Numbered from the stretch's first letter, positions 9,681-19,039 are shown. The stretch is 64,000 nt of DNA from Demequina rhizosphaerae (GCF_000971255.1 NZ_BBMC01000006.1:1-64000), one strand, 5' to 3'. The notes: generated by a model not told the origin, from the letters alone. Numbers and translations are program-made.

Positions 9681-10703
9681 TCAGCCCGGCGCGGGCGCCG
9701 TGGAGTCGCGCACGACCAGCCACGGCTCGACGGACTCGAGCTCGCCCGGCTCGCGGCCGTTGATGATCTCCATGAGCGCCGTGACCGCGCGCAGGCCCAC
9801 CTCGGTGAAGTCCTGGTGGACCGTGGTGAGCGCGGGGTGCGCGTAGCCGGACTCGGGGACGTCGTCGAAGCCGACCACCGAGACGTCGTCGGGCACGGTG
9901 AGGCCCCGCTCCTCGAGCGCGTGGATCGCGCCCATGGCCATGGGGTCGTTCGCGCAGAACAGCGCGGTGACACCCTCCTCGACGGCGAGCCCCGCGCGGT
10001 AGCCGGCGTCGGCGCTCCAGTCGCCCTCGAGGATCGGCAGCCGCTCGAGCCCGCGCTCGTCGAGGAACGCGAGGAAGGTGTCGCGGCGCAGCTGGGCCTC
10101 GGTGAGCCCGGCGATCCCCGTAATGTGCTGGAAGCGGCGGTGCCCCAGGTCGTAGAGGTGCTCGAGCGCGAGCCGCGTGCCCGCGACCTGGTCGACCGCG
10201 ACCGAGCGCTCGGCGTGCGAGTTCCCCGTGAGGACGTAGAGGACCGGGACGTCCGTGGTGGTCTCGACGGCGGCGAGCACGTCCGGGTGCTGCGCCATCA
10301 CGACCAGCGCGTCCACCGAGCGCGCGAGCAGGAAGTCGAGCGCCTGCCCCATCGACGAGGGCTCCCACGACGCGGTCGTGATGAGCGGCTTGAAGCCCAC
10401 CCGCTTGGCGGCGTGCTCGATCGCGTAGAGCGTGCTCGTGGGGCCGAAGTGCGGCACCTCGGGCATGATCACGCCGATGACCTCGGAGCGCCCGGTCGCG
10501 AGCGCCCGCGCGGCCATGTTGCGGCGGTAGCCGAGGTCGCGGATCGCCTGGAGCACGCGCTCGCGCGTCTCCGGCCGGATGCCCGGGAAGTCGTTGAGCA
10601 CGCGCGACACCGTCTGGTGCGAGACCCCCGCGCGCGCCGCGACGTCGTGCATGCTCGGGCCGCGGCCCGACTTGCTCAGCGAGGCTGGACGCTCGGGTGT
10701 CAT
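9681..10703 (-). CDS. LacI-family regulator, probable AraR
   Basis: A 340-residue repressor. Residues about 16-60 carry the HTH and hinge (MHDVAARAGVSHQTVSRVL, then DFPGIRPETRERV). The effector domain has ALFCANDPMAMGAIHAL and VSVVGFDDVPESGYAHPALTTVHQ. The ATG at 10703 is chosen because the HTH follows normally and upstream residues are non-family. It lies immediately upstream of araD-araA in the same direction but with a separate promoter. An operator-like dyad occurs at the araD promoter and another at 10918-10933 upstream of its own start, which suggests AraR and autoregulation. The divergent neighbour is galK. Confidence 0.88.
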   Translation of the reverse strand: MTPERPASLSKSGRGPSMHDVAARAGVSHQTVSRVLNDFPGIRPETRERVLQAIRDLGYRRNMAARALATGRSEVIGVIMPEVPHFGPTSTLYAIEHAAKRVGFKPLITTASWEPSSMGQALDFLLARSVDALVVMAQHPDVLAAVETTTDVPVLYVLTGNSHAERSVAVDQVAGTRLALEHLYDLGHRRFQHITGIAGLTEAQLRRDTFLAFLDERGLERLPILEGDWSADAGYRAGLAVEEGVTALFCANDPMAMGAIHALEERGLTVPDDVSVVGFDDVPESGYAHPALTTVHQDFTEVGLRAVTALMEIINGREPGELESVEPWLVVRDSTAPAPG

Positions 10704-11066
10704 GGCGGTCAGGTTAGCCCACGACCTGCAGGGACGATGCGGGGAGGAGGTCCCGCGCGCCCGGCCGACGGGAGCGCCCCGCGCCTCGTCCCGCCACCCG
10801 CCCCGGGCATCGTCCCCCGCGGACCTCGCGAGGCCGGTCGACGGTCGGTGCGGCATGCCTTCGCCGCGCCGCGGCGGGACCCGCCGCGGGGACCTCGGTC
10901 CCGTACCGCCGCCCGCCATGTTGACGATAACATCGTGGTCATCACCACCGGCAGGGCGCCCGCACGGGCGCCTCGAGACGCCTCGCAGCACCCGTGGCCC
11001 CCATGGGAGCATGGACGCGGGCGCCACGGGTAGCCCGCGCCGGCCGCAGCATCCGATGGAGGAACC
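10704..11066. promoter_or_regulatory. Divergent araR/galK control region
   Basis: A 363-base intergenic stretch without a gene. It carries the dyad ATGTTGACGATAACAT (10918-10933), similar to the araD operator half-sites. It also has two inverted copies of the over-represented word (10732-10741 and 10807-10815), and a GC-rich palindromic segment around 10860-10905. No strong -10/-35 pair is evident for galK. The galK ribosome site GGAGG is at about 11057. Confidence 0.55.
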
Positions 11067-12233
<1,167 letters not shown>

Positions 12234-12271
12234 CCCGACCCGCACCGCCCCCGCCTCACCCAAGGAGAGAA

Positions 12272-13246
12272 ATGACCTGGCTCGTCACCGGCGGCGCCGG
12301 CTACATCGGCGCCCACGTCGTCCGCGCACTGCGCGAGGCCGGCATCGCCCCCGTCGTCGTCGACGACCTGTTCAGCGGAGTCGAGTCCTTCGTGCCGGAG
12401 GACGTGCCGTTCATCAAGGCCTCGATCCTCGACACCGATGCCGTCGAGGCGGCCCTGCGCGAGCACGGAGTCACCGGCGTCATCCACTGCGCCGGCTACA
12501 AGTACGCGGGCGAGTCCGTGAAGTTCCCGCTGCTCAACTACAGCATCAACGTCGAGGGCACCCGGTCCCTGCTCGAGGCGATGGAGCGCGCGGGCGTCAC
12601 CCGCCTCGTCTTCTCCTCGTCGGCGGGCGTGTACGGCAACTCGGGCGTCGACGTCGTCACGGAGACCACCCCCACCACGCCCGAGTCGCCCTACGGCGAG
12701 TCGAAGCTCATCGGCGAGTGGCTCATCCGCGACCAGATCGTCGCGACCACCATGGCCGGCGCCCCGCTCGCCGCGACGAGCCTGCGCTACTTCAACGTCG
12801 TCGGCTCGGGCTACGCGGACATCTGGGACGCGTCGCCGCACAACCTGTTCCCCAAGGTGCTGTTCGCGATCCAGGCGGGCAAGGCGCCGCAGGTCAACGG
12901 CACCGACTACCCCACGCCCGACGGGACGTGCGTGCGCGACTACGTCCACGTGAGCGACCTCGCGGCCGCGCACGTCGTGGCGGCGCAGCGCCTCGAGGCC
13001 GGGGACGCGCTCGAGCCGGTCTACAACCTCGGCTCGGGCGCCGGCACGTCGGTGCGGGAGATCGTCGACGCGATGGTCGCCGCCACCGGCACCGACAAGA
13101 CGCCCGTCGAGGGCCCGCGCCGTCCCGGCGACCCGGCCAAGATCGTCGCCGACGGCACGCTCGCCACCCGCGACCTCGACTGGCGGATGCGGTACACCGT
13201 CCAGCAGATGGTCGACAGCGCCTGGGCCTCGCACCCCAAGGGCTGA
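12272..13246 (+). CDS. galE: UDP-glucose 4-epimerase
   Basis: A 324-residue extended short-chain dehydrogenase interconverting UDP-galactose and UDP-glucose. The Rossmann motif VTGGAGYIGAHVV is at the N-terminus. The catalytic Ser/Thr lies in VFSSSAGVYG and the Tyr-Lys pair in SPYGESK, and RYFNVVGSG matches GalE. The start ATG follows AAGGAGAGAA. Second gene of galKE; the three genes galK, galE and the downstream permease read the same way, but a palindromic repeat separates the permease. Confidence 0.96.
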   Translation: MTWLVTGGAGYIGAHVVRALREAGIAPVVVDDLFSGVESFVPEDVPFIKASILDTDAVEAALREHGVTGVIHCAGYKYAGESVKFPLLNYSINVEGTRSLLEAMERAGVTRLVFSSSAGVYGNSGVDVVTETTPTTPESPYGESKLIGEWLIRDQIVATTMAGAPLAATSLRYFNVVGSGYADIWDASPHNLFPKVLFAIQAGKAPQVNGTDYPTPDGTCVRDYVHVSDLAAAHVVAAQRLEAGDALEPVYNLGSGAGTSVREIVDAMVAATGTDKTPVEGPRRPGDPAKIVADGTLATRDLDWRMRYTVQQMVDSAWASHPKG

Positions 13247-13265
13247 CCCGCCCCCCCTTCCCGTC

Positions 13266-13364
13266 CCGACGGTCCGCACGGAACGTGCCGCGACGCGCCG
13301 CGGCGAGGGGACGATGCGCCGGCTGCGGCCGGCGTGTCGTCCCGAGATCCGTGCGGGCCGTCGG
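13266..13364. repeat. REP-like palindromic element, copy A (family 1)
   Basis: A 99-base imperfect palindrome between galE and the permease. The outer arms are CGACGGTCCGCACGGA and the complement of GATCCGTGCGGGCCGTCGG. The inner arms are CCGCGACGCGCCG and CCGGCGTGTCG. The centre carries the word GGACGATGCG (13309-13318). Copies B (36388-36487) and C (57999-58097) share both arm pairs and the same length. Confidence 0.8.
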
Positions 13365-13453
13365 CGTGTGGGGGACCTTCGCGCGCGCGGACGCCCGCGA
13401 GCCCGACTAGATTCCCACCCAGTCCTCACCCCTCCCCCGCATCAAGGAGAACC

Positions 13454-14755
13454 ATGAGCATCATGACCTGGACCGTCCACGGCGACGGCAGATCCGTCAG
13501 CCCCGGCGAGGCCGTGGCCCCCAAGGAGCGCCTCAGCTGGCCGCGCACGATCGGCATCGGCGCGCAGCACGTGCTCGCGATGTTCGGCTCGACGTTCCTC
13601 GTGCCCGTCATCACCGGCTTCCCGCCCACCACCACGCTGTTCTTCTCCGCGGTGGGCACGGTCCTCTTCCTCATCATCACCGGCAACCGCCTGCCCTCGT
13701 ACCTGGGCTCGAGCTTCGCGTTCCTCGCCCCGATCGCCGCGGCCCAGGCCTCGGGCGGGATGGGCGTCGCGCTCGGCGGCATCGTCATGACCGGCCTGCT
13801 GCTCGCGCTCGTCGGCGCCGTGGTCCACTTCGCCGGCACGCGCTGGATCGAGATCACGATGCCGCCCGTGGTGACCGGCTCGATCGTCATGCTCATCGGC
13901 CTCAACCTCGCGCCCGCCGCGTGGGGCATGGTCCAGGCCTCGATCGGCACCGCGCTCGTGTCCGCGGCCTCGGTGGTCATCGTGACGGTGCTGTTCCGCG
14001 GCATCCTCGGCCGCCTGTCGATCCTGCTCGGCACCGTCGTCGGCGGCATCGTCGCGGCGCTGCGGGGCGAGTACGACCTGTCCGCCGTCGGCGACGCCGC
14101 CTGGTTCGGCCTGCCCGAGTTCACGGCCCCGCAGTTCGACCTCACTGTCCTCGCGCTCTTCATCCCGGTCGTGCTCGTGCTCGTCGCGGAGAACATCGGC
14201 CACGTGAAGTCCGTCGCCGCGATGACCGGCGACGACCTCGACCCCGTCACCGGCCGCGCGCTGCTCGCGGACGGCCTCGCGACCACGGTCGCGGGCCTCG
14301 GCGGCGGCTCCGGCACCACCACGTACGCCGAGAACATCGGCGTCATGGCCGCGACCCGCGTGTACTCGACCGCGGCCTACTGGGTCGCCGCCGGCTTCGC
14401 GCTGCTGCTGAGCCTGTCGCCCAAGTTCGGCGCGCTCATCGCCGCGACCCCGACCGGCGTGCTCGGCGGCCTCGCGACCGTGCTCTTCGGCATGATCGCG
14501 GTGCTCGGCGCGCGCATCTGGGCGCAGGGCAAGGTCGACTTCGGCAATCCCGTCAACCTCATGTCCGCGGGCATCGCGCTCGTCGTGGGTGCCGCCAACT
14601 ACACCTGGGTCGCCGGCGACATGACCTTCGAGGGCATCGCGCTCGGCACCGCCGCGGCGCTCGTGACGTACCACGTCATGGCCGCGATCACCCGCTGGCG
14701 TCACGCCGACGACGCGGTCGCCTCGCCCGCCTTCGTCGAGGGCGACGAGCACTAG
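13454..14755 (+). CDS. Nucleobase:cation symporter-2 family permease (uracil/xanthine type)
   Basis: A 433-residue polytopic membrane protein of the NCS2 (UraA/PbuX) family that imports a nucleobase with a cation. Visible signatures are QHVLAMFGSTFLVPVITGFPP near the N-terminus, YLGSSFAFLAPI, the substrate-site segment LVLVAENIGHVKSV with its conserved Glu, and GLGGGSGTTTYAENIGV. About 12-14 hydrophobic segments are present. The ATG at 13454 follows AAGGAG. Whether it takes uracil or xanthine cannot be fixed by eye; UraA-like is favoured by AENIGH and TTYAENIG. It is followed by a strong terminator and is transcribed singly. Confidence 0.93.
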   Translation: MSIMTWTVHGDGRSVSPGEAVAPKERLSWPRTIGIGAQHVLAMFGSTFLVPVITGFPPTTTLFFSAVGTVLFLIITGNRLPSYLGSSFAFLAPIAAAQASGGMGVALGGIVMTGLLLALVGAVVHFAGTRWIEITMPPVVTGSIVMLIGLNLAPAAWGMVQASIGTALVSAASVVIVTVLFRGILGRLSILLGTVVGGIVAALRGEYDLSAVGDAAWFGLPEFTAPQFDLTVLALFIPVVLVLVAENIGHVKSVAAMTGDDLDPVTGRALLADGLATTVAGLGGGSGTTTYAENIGVMAATRVYSTAAYWVAAGFALLLSLSPKFGALIAATPTGVLGGLATVLFGMIAVLGARIWAQGKVDFGNPVNLMSAGIALVVGAANYTWVAGDMTFEGIALGTAAALVTYHVMAAITRWRHADDAVASPAFVEGDEH

Positions 14756-14762
14756 CCACGGC

Positions 14763-14805
14763 ACGATGCCCCGGTCGCCTCGGCAGGAGGCGGCCGGGGC
14801 ATCGT
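14763..14805 (+). terminator. Terminator with motif pair in its stem
   Basis: An 18-base-pair stem (14763-14780 with 14788-14805, one G-T pair, 7-base loop) directly after the permease stop. The outermost stem bases are ACGATGC and GCATCGT, an inverted pair of one-mismatch copies of the over-represented word. No clear U-tract. Confidence 0.75.
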
Positions 14806-14843
14806 CACGTCCGGGGGCGCGTCGCCGGGTCTAGCCTGAACGG

Positions 14844-15059
14844 ATGGAGCCCCTCTCCCTCGCACACGGCACCCAGGTGCGCACGTTCAGCGTCGAGGAC
14901 GACGGCTGCACGATCGTCATCACCACGACCGACTCGTCGCAGCCCGACCGGCCGCCGCACCAGGGGTGGGAGGTGTGCGAGTCCGAGGCGGAGGCCGAGG
15001 GCGTCCTCAGGAAGCTCGTGCACGACCTCGAGCGCCAGGGGTGGCAGCCGGTGGGCTGA
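14844..15059 (+). CDS. Small hypothetical protein
   Basis: A 71-residue acidic protein. I recognise no family. The sequence has a beta-strand-like first half (QVRTFSVEDDGCTIVITTT) and a helical end (EAEAEGVLRKLVHDLERQGW), and third-position GC is consistent with coding. The ATG is preceded by TAGCCT seven bases upstream, the layout of a leaderless actinobacterial gene. It converges with the metallopeptidase gene, 26 bases apart. Confidence 0.65.
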   Translation: MEPLSLAHGTQVRTFSVEDDGCTIVITTTDSSQPDRPPHQGWEVCESEAEAEGVLRKLVHDLERQGWQPVG

Positions 15060-15085
15060 CCCCCGCGGCACCGGGCCCGCCGCGC

Positions 15086-15436
15086 TCAGTCCCAGCCGAG
15101 CTCGTGGAGCCGCGCGTCGTCGATCCCGAAGTGGTGGGCGATCTCGTGGACCACCGTGATGGCGACCTCGTCGCGCACGTCCTCGACGTCCTCGCACATG
15201 CGCAGCGTCGGGTTCATGTAGATGAGGATGCGGTCCGGGAGCGCGCCGCCCCAGAGGTCGCCGCGCTCGGTGAGGGCCACACCGTCGTACAGGCCCAGCA
15301 GGTCCTTGTCGTCGCCCTCGGGCTCGTCCTCGACGAGGATCACGCAGTTGTCGATGAGGTCGAGGAGCTCGTCGGGGACCGCGTCGATCGCGTCCTCGAC
15401 GGCCGACTCGAATTCCTCGCGCGTCATCTGCACCAT
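15086..15436 (-). CDS. Metallopeptidase family protein (zincin fold)
   Basis: A 116-residue cytoplasmic protein with the zinc-protease motif HExxHxxGxxD (His97, Glu98, His101, Gly104, Asp107), the hallmark of the small Zincin_1/DUF1025-type family common in actinobacteria. The acidic N-terminal half precedes ILIYMNPTLRM. The start could also be the internal ATG three codons downstream (MTREEF). The substrate is unknown. It is upstream of and divergent from the tRNA cluster. Confidence 0.9.
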   Translation of the reverse strand: MVQMTREEFESAVEDAIDAVPDELLDLIDNCVILVEDEPEGDDKDLLGLYDGVALTERGDLWGGALPDRILIYMNPTLRMCEDVEDVRDEVAITVVHEIAHHFGIDDARLHELGWD

Positions 15437-15503
15437 GCCCCGATGCTCCCACGGCGCCGAGGCGCGATCGGCGTCCCGCGCATCGTCGCTGGTACATCCT
15501 CGA

Positions 15504-15533
15504 TTGGATTTTTCGCTCCATTACCCCTATAGT
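15504..15533 (+). promoter_or_regulatory. Promoter of the tRNA cluster
   Basis: TTGGAT (15504-15509) and TATAGT (15528-15533) are separated by 18 bases in an AT-rich island 41 bases upstream of tRNA-Glu. Confidence 0.75.
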
Positions 15534-15573
15534 TTTCTAGGCCTCGACGCAAGGATTCCTAGCGTGGATGCGA

Positions 15574-15646
15574 GCCCTCATCGTCTAGCGGCCTAGGACG
15601 CCGCCCTTTCACGGCGGTAGCACGGGTTCGAATCCCGTTGGGGGTA
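15574..15646 (+). tRNA. tRNA-Glu (anticodon TTC)
   Basis: A 73-base cloverleaf. The anticodon loop CTTTCAC gives anticodon TTC. The T arm is ACGGG-TTCGAAT-CCCGT. The acceptor GCCCTCA pairs with TGGGGGT using two G-T wobbles, discriminator A. No encoded CCA. Confidence 0.93.
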
Positions 15647-15708
15647 CGGAGTCGGGTCCGAGATGGTCTAAACTTCATACGTCTTGCTCGCGGGAACGCG
15701 AGAATCAA

Positions 15709-15782
15709 GGCCCTGTAGCGCAGTTGGTTAGCGCGCCGCCCTGTCACGGCGGAGGTCGCGGGTTCAAGTCCCGTCAGGGTCG
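15709..15782 (+). tRNA. tRNA-Asp (anticodon GTC)
   Basis: A 74-base cloverleaf. The acceptor GGCCCTG pairs with CAGGGTC, the anticodon loop is CTGTCAC and the discriminator is G. No encoded CCA. A hairpin CTCGCG/CGCGAG lies just upstream (about 15687-15702) and may guide processing. Confidence 0.95.
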
Positions 15783-15791
15783 CGGTACGCG

Positions 15792-15815
15792 AGCCCCTTC
15801 TCACGGAGGGGCTTT
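15792..15815 (+). terminator. Terminator/attenuator after tRNA-Asp
   Basis: Stem AGCCCCT (15792-15798) with AGGGGCT (15807-15813), then TTTC. It could end the Glu-Asp transcript or partly attenuate before tRNA-Phe. Confidence 0.6.
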
Positions 15816-15846
15816 CGTCTCAAGTAGGGGGACGCCCCTGCGCAAA

Positions 15847-15922
15847 GGCTCTGTAGCTCAGTTGGTAGAGCGCACGACTGAAAATCGTGAGGTCACGGGA
15901 TCGACGCCCGTCGGAGCCACCA
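15847..15922 (+). tRNA. tRNA-Phe (anticodon GAA)
   Basis: A 76-base cloverleaf with encoded CCA. The acceptor GGCTCTG pairs with CGGAGCC. The anticodon loop is CTGAAAA. Third and last tRNA of the cluster. Confidence 0.96.
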
Positions 15923-15924
15923 TC

Positions 15925-15955
15925 AAGCCCCCGGAGGATCGCCTCCGGGGGCTTT
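15925..15955 (+). terminator. Intrinsic terminator of the tRNA cluster
   Basis: An 11-base-pair perfect stem GCCCCCGGAGG with its complement, loop ATCG, flanked by A residues and followed by TTT. Ends three bases after tRNA-Phe. Confidence 0.88.
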
Positions 15956-16083
15956 CTCGTCCCCCGGCGAGGCGTGCTCCCACCCTCCCTCCGCGCTCAA
16001 CCCCCGAGAATCCTGGGCTCACGCATTTGCGGTGGGCTGCCGATACAGGATTGACTAGGGACTATCCCGCTTGGAGGTGCCAG

Positions 16084-16464
16084 ATGTCCGACAACTTCGG
16101 CCGCTACTTCGTCAACGCGATCGTCGCCGGCCTGCTCGGCCGCATCTCGGCGGTGATCAAGACCGAGTTCGAGCGCGCGAAGCAGGAGATCGCCTCGAAG
16201 CTCAAGGGCATCGGCGTGGGCGTCGGCCTCTTCGTCGGCGCCGGCATCTTCGGCTTCTTCGCGAGCGGCGTGCTCGTGGCCGCCGCGGTGCTGGGCCTCG
16301 CGACCGTGTGGCCCGCGTGGCTCGCCGCGCTCACCGTCGCGGGCGGCCTGCTGGTCATCGTGCTGATCCTCGTGCTCATCGGCAACGCGCTGATCAAGAA
16401 GAACAAGGACCTCACGCCCCACGAGTCGATCGACAACGTCAAGCAGGTCGTCGGCCTCAACTAG
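16084..16464 (+). CDS. Phage holin family (DUF1469-type) membrane protein
   Basis: A 126-residue membrane protein. An amphipathic N-terminus (LLGRISAVIKTEFERAKQEI) is followed by two hydrophobic segments (about residues 45-75 and 80-105) and a short charged tail. This is the layout of the actinobacterial putative holin/DUF1469 family, which are chromosomal membrane proteins of unknown role and not evidence of a prophage. The ATG follows TTGGAGG. The gene converges on the EamA transporter gene; both stop codons lie within the same CTAG (16461-16464). Confidence 0.85.
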   Translation: MSDNFGRYFVNAIVAGLLGRISAVIKTEFERAKQEIASKLKGIGVGVGLFVGAGIFGFFASGVLVAAAVLGLATVWPAWLAALTVAGGLLVIVLILVLIGNALIKKNKDLTPHESIDNVKQVVGLN

Positions 16465-17519
16465 GCCGGCGCCGCTCCCGCGTCGCCCTCGCGCGTCTGC
16501 TCGGCGCGCTCCTCGTCCGGCTGCGCCATGCTCGTCTCCACGCCCACGGCGGGCGCGGCCGGTGGAAGGGCGTCCTGCGCCGCTCCCTGCGGAATCGCGA
16601 CCTGCGCCGGTCCCTCCGCGGAGGGCCGCGGCCGTGGCGTCCGCTGCGCGAGCCACACGCCCGCGAGCACGATCACCGCGCCGACCGGCTCGTGCCACCG
16701 GAGCTCCTCGTGGAGCACGAGGATGCCGAGCACCGTCGCCACCACCGGCACGACGTAGGTGACGGAGGCGGCCGTGGTCGCCCCCGCAAGCTTCACGACC
16801 CGCCAGAACATCACGTACGTGAAGCTCGTGCCGAGCACGCCGAGCGCGAGCAGCCCCCACAGCACCTCCGAGGACAGCGCGAGGACGCCCGGATCGGGCG
16901 CCGGGGCCACGAGCGCCACCGGCAGCAGCAGGACAGCGGAGATCGCGATCTGGACCGCCGAGAGCGCCGTGGGGCCCTCGTGGACGCGCGTGAGCAGCAT
17001 GCGGGACATGGTCGAGCCGATGCCGTAGCACGCGGTCGCGCCGAGCATGAGGGCCGCGCCGAGGAGCGGGATCCCGTCGACGTTCCACGCCCCCAGGAGC
17101 ACGGCGATGCCGGCGGCGCCCAGGACGAGGCCCGCGACCTGCGCGCGGCTGGCACGCTCGTGCGGGATGAGCAGCGCGACGAACAGCGCGGTCCACAGCG
17201 GCGTGGTCGCGTTGAGCAGGCTCGCGAGGATCGAGGTGATGTGCTGCTGCGCGAGAGGGATGAGCACGAAGGGCACGGTCGACAGGCCGAGCGCGACCAC
17301 GCCGATGCGCGCCACGTCGCCACGGGAGAGCCGCGGGCGGTGGCGGGTGACGAGCAGCATCGTCCACAGGACGGCCGCGCCGATGAGGACGCGGCCGAAG
17401 CCCACCTGCACCGGGTCGAGGCCGCGCAGCGCGAGCGAGATGAAGAGGAAGCTCGAGCCCCACGAGGTCGCCGCGATGACGAACGCCGGCACCCACGCGC
17501 GGGCCGGCGCCTGCGTCAT
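16461..17519 (-). CDS. EamA/DMT-family transporter
   Basis: A 352-residue inner-membrane protein of the drug/metabolite transporter superfamily. Ten hydrophobic segments arranged as two EamA repeats are visible, with family features AATSWGSSFLFISLALRGLDPVQVGFGRVLIGA at the N-terminus and LGTSFTYVMFWRVVKLAGATTAASVTYVVPVVATVLG in the second repeat. It has a 60-residue Pro/Ala/Glu-rich cytoplasmic tail that most relatives lack. The ATG overlaps the ogt stop by four bases, so ogt and this gene form an operon. Exported substrate unknown. Confidence 0.92.
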   Translation of the reverse strand: MTQAPARAWVPAFVIAATSWGSSFLFISLALRGLDPVQVGFGRVLIGAAVLWTMLLVTRHRPRLSRGDVARIGVVALGLSTVPFVLIPLAQQHITSILASLLNATTPLWTALFVALLIPHERASRAQVAGLVLGAAGIAVLLGAWNVDGIPLLGAALMLGATACYGIGSTMSRMLLTRVHEGPTALSAVQIAISAVLLLPVALVAPAPDPGVLALSSEVLWGLLALGVLGTSFTYVMFWRVVKLAGATTAASVTYVVPVVATVLGILVLHEELRWHEPVGAVIVLAGVWLAQRTPRPRPSAEGPAQVAIPQGAAQDALPPAAPAVGVETSMAQPDEERAEQTREGDAGAAPA

Positions 17520-18052
17520 CGCGTCACCCGCGCATCGTCCACCGTGCGCTCGCCCTCGAGCGCGAGCATCGCGGCCTTCATGCCCTCGCCCCCGAAGCCG
17601 TAGCTCCCGAGCGCGCCGCCGGACTTGACGACGCGGTGGCATGGCACGAACGGCGCGATGTTGTTGCGCGCGCAGGCCGTGCCCGCGGCGCGCATCGCGC
17701 GTGGCCGCCCGGCCATGGCGGCGAGCTCCTGGTAGCTCACCGAGCTGCCCGAGGGGACGGTACGCAGCTGCGCCCACAGCTCTTGGAAGAACGGTCCGCC
17801 GTCCTGCGCGGCCGGGATGCGGGTGATCGCGTCGCCGTCGCCCGCGAGCCAGGCGTCGATCGCAGCCGCCACGCCGGGCACGTCGCCCTCGACGAGCCCG
17901 CGCGCCTGCAGGCGCGACGGGAGCGCGGCGACGGTGTCGCGCATCGGCCGGAAGCCGGACGAGCGCACGACGCCGTCCTCGGGCGTCGCGAGCACCGTCA
18001 GGGTGCCGAAGGGCGTGTCGAAGGACGATGCGACGAGCGGGGCCTCTGCCAT
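17516..18052 (-). CDS. ogt: Methylated-DNA--[protein]-cysteine S-methyltransferase
   Basis: A 178-residue repair protein that removes the alkyl group from O6-methylguanine by suicidal transfer to its own cysteine. The active site VPCHRVV (Cys138) is present with the helix-turn-helix region ELAAMAGRPRAMRAAGTACARNN and the C-terminal GALGSYGFGGEGMKAAML. The short Ogt form without an Ada domain. It carries two copies of the over-represented word (17531-17540 and 18023-18032), one reading Asp-Asp-Ala near its end and the other Ala-Ser-Ser near its start. Confidence 0.95.
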   Translation of the reverse strand: MAEAPLVASSFDTPFGTLTVLATPEDGVVRSSGFRPMRDTVAALPSRLQARGLVEGDVPGVAAAIDAWLAGDGDAITRIPAAQDGGPFFQELWAQLRTVPSGSSVSYQELAAMAGRPRAMRAAGTACARNNIAPFVPCHRVVKSGGALGSYGFGGEGMKAAMLALEGERTVDDARVTR

Positions 18053-18195
18053 GGCAGCAGGCTACGTCGCGGCACCGACATCGCGGTGGCGGCGATCGGA
18101 CGCGGCTGTGGAACCGCGGTCGCGGGTCCGCCCTCAGACGGCCCGCGCACGCGGTTCGACGCCGCACGTCACCGTGCGTCGAGACGCTCTCGTGG

Positions 18196-18209
18196 GGAGA
18201 GCGCTCTCC
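18196..18209. promoter_or_regulatory. CebR-like palindrome GGAGAGCGCTCTCC
   Basis: A perfect 14-base palindrome in the 174-base gap between the ogt start and the bldC stop. It resembles the known CebR operator TGGGAGCGCTCCCA, and its 12-base core recurs at 26046-26057. It lies about 145 bases upstream of ogt. No sugar gene is adjacent here, so its role is unclear. Confidence 0.45.
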
Positions 18210-18226
18210 TCAACAGCGAGGAGGGC

Positions 18227-18424
18227 CTAGCGGCCTTCCTGCGCGGCAGCGAGGAGCGCCTGCACCTCGGCCTCGCGGAAGCGACGGTGGCCCCCGAGCG
18301 TACGGATCGAGCTCAGCTTCCCGACCTTCGCCCAACGGGTGACGGTTTTAGGGTCGACGCGGAAGATCGCGGCAACCTCGGAAGGCGTGAGCAGCTTCTC
18401 AGGCTCCTGGACAGTTTCAGTCAT
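18227..18424 (-). CDS. bldC: BldC-type MerR-like DNA-binding protein
   Basis: A 65-residue single-domain regulator. Nearly the whole protein is a MerR-like winged HTH: LLTPSEVAAIFRVDPKTVTRWAKVGKLSSIRTLGGHRRF, which is almost identical to Streptomyces BldC, the developmental regulator that binds direct repeats head-to-tail. In non-sporulating actinobacteria its role is not established. The ATG is preceded by GAGGGA. Transcribed alone. Confidence 0.93.
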   Translation of the reverse strand: MTETVQEPEKLLTPSEVAAIFRVDPKTVTRWAKVGKLSSIRTLGGHRRFREAEVQALLAAAQEGR

Positions 18425-18730
18425 CAGTTCTATCCCTCAGTCGTCCGTCGATGCGCCTCGGGGAGGCTGTGTGCGGTATGAGACGCCCGACGGAACCGAT
18501 TATGACGGCGAAGCGCCAAGTTTTCCCGTATATGCGATTTGTGTCACATTCGGCGTGTCGCGCAAGCGTCTCATGCTTCTCGTGCAGGGAGCACCTCGCG
18601 CGGACGCACCTGGTCTCCACAGGGGCGTCCCAGGGAGGTCGCAACGTACTGGACACGCGTTGTAAAGTAGGGCAGGAATGACGAGGCAGCGCCCGTTGAA
18701 GAGGCGCGCGAGACCGGGAGGGACGGCGAC
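18425..18730. promoter_or_regulatory. Divergent bldC / DUF3073 promoter region
   Basis: A 306-base, comparatively AT-rich region with no gene. On the minus strand CATAAT (near 18501) could be a bldC -10. On the plus strand TAAAGT (about 18661-18666) could be the -10 for the DUF3073 gene. Neither has a convincing -35. Confidence 0.45.
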
Positions 18731-18916
18731 ATGGGGCGAGGCCGTCAGAAGGCTAAGGACGCGAAGATCGCTCGTCAGCTCAAGTACACGAACCACGGGG
18801 GCGACCTCCGTGAGCTCGAGCGTGAGCTGATCAGCCGCGACGGAAGCGCGCCCGTCCCTGCACCGTCGGACGACTCGGACGACTACTACGATCGCTGGGC
18901 GGACGACGAGGACTGA
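18731..18916 (+). CDS. DUF3073 family protein
   Basis: A 61-residue conserved actinobacterial protein. The basic start MGRGRQKAKDAKIARQLKY, the central ELERELIS and the acidic end SDDYYDRWADDED are diagnostic of DUF3073. Function unknown. It is also typically found near purM/purF in actinobacteria, as here. The ATG follows a purine-rich GGGAGGGA. Confidence 0.9.
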   Translation: MGRGRQKAKDAKIARQLKYTNHGGDLRELERELISRDGSAPVPAPSDDSDDYYDRWADDED

Positions 18917-18960
18917 GTCCTCGCGCGCTCGCGCTCCGGTCTGCCGCATGCCCGGCTGAC

Positions 18961-19039
18961 GCAACCGACGTACGCACGCCTGCTCGTGCGCGTTCTGCCT
19001 GCTGCCGCGAGCCGACCGCGGATCCGTACGCCGGTTCGG
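18961..19039. repeat. Palindromic element, family 2, copy 1
   Basis: An imperfect palindrome with ends CGCAACCGACGTACG (18961-18975) and CGTACGCCGGTTCGG (about 19025-19039), in the 445-base gene-free gap between the DUF3073 gene and purM. Its arms are related to those of 19236-19330. Confidence 0.55.

Noticed and set aside
13365-13453. Purine riboswitch upstream of the NCS2 permease
   Set aside because: No conserved three-way-junction core could be found; only palindromic repeat A and a ribosome site are there.
16084-16464. Holin-like gene as a sign of a prophage next to the tRNA cluster
   Set aside because: No integrase, phage structural genes or duplicated tRNA 3' ends are visible. The protein belongs to a common chromosomal actinobacterial membrane family.
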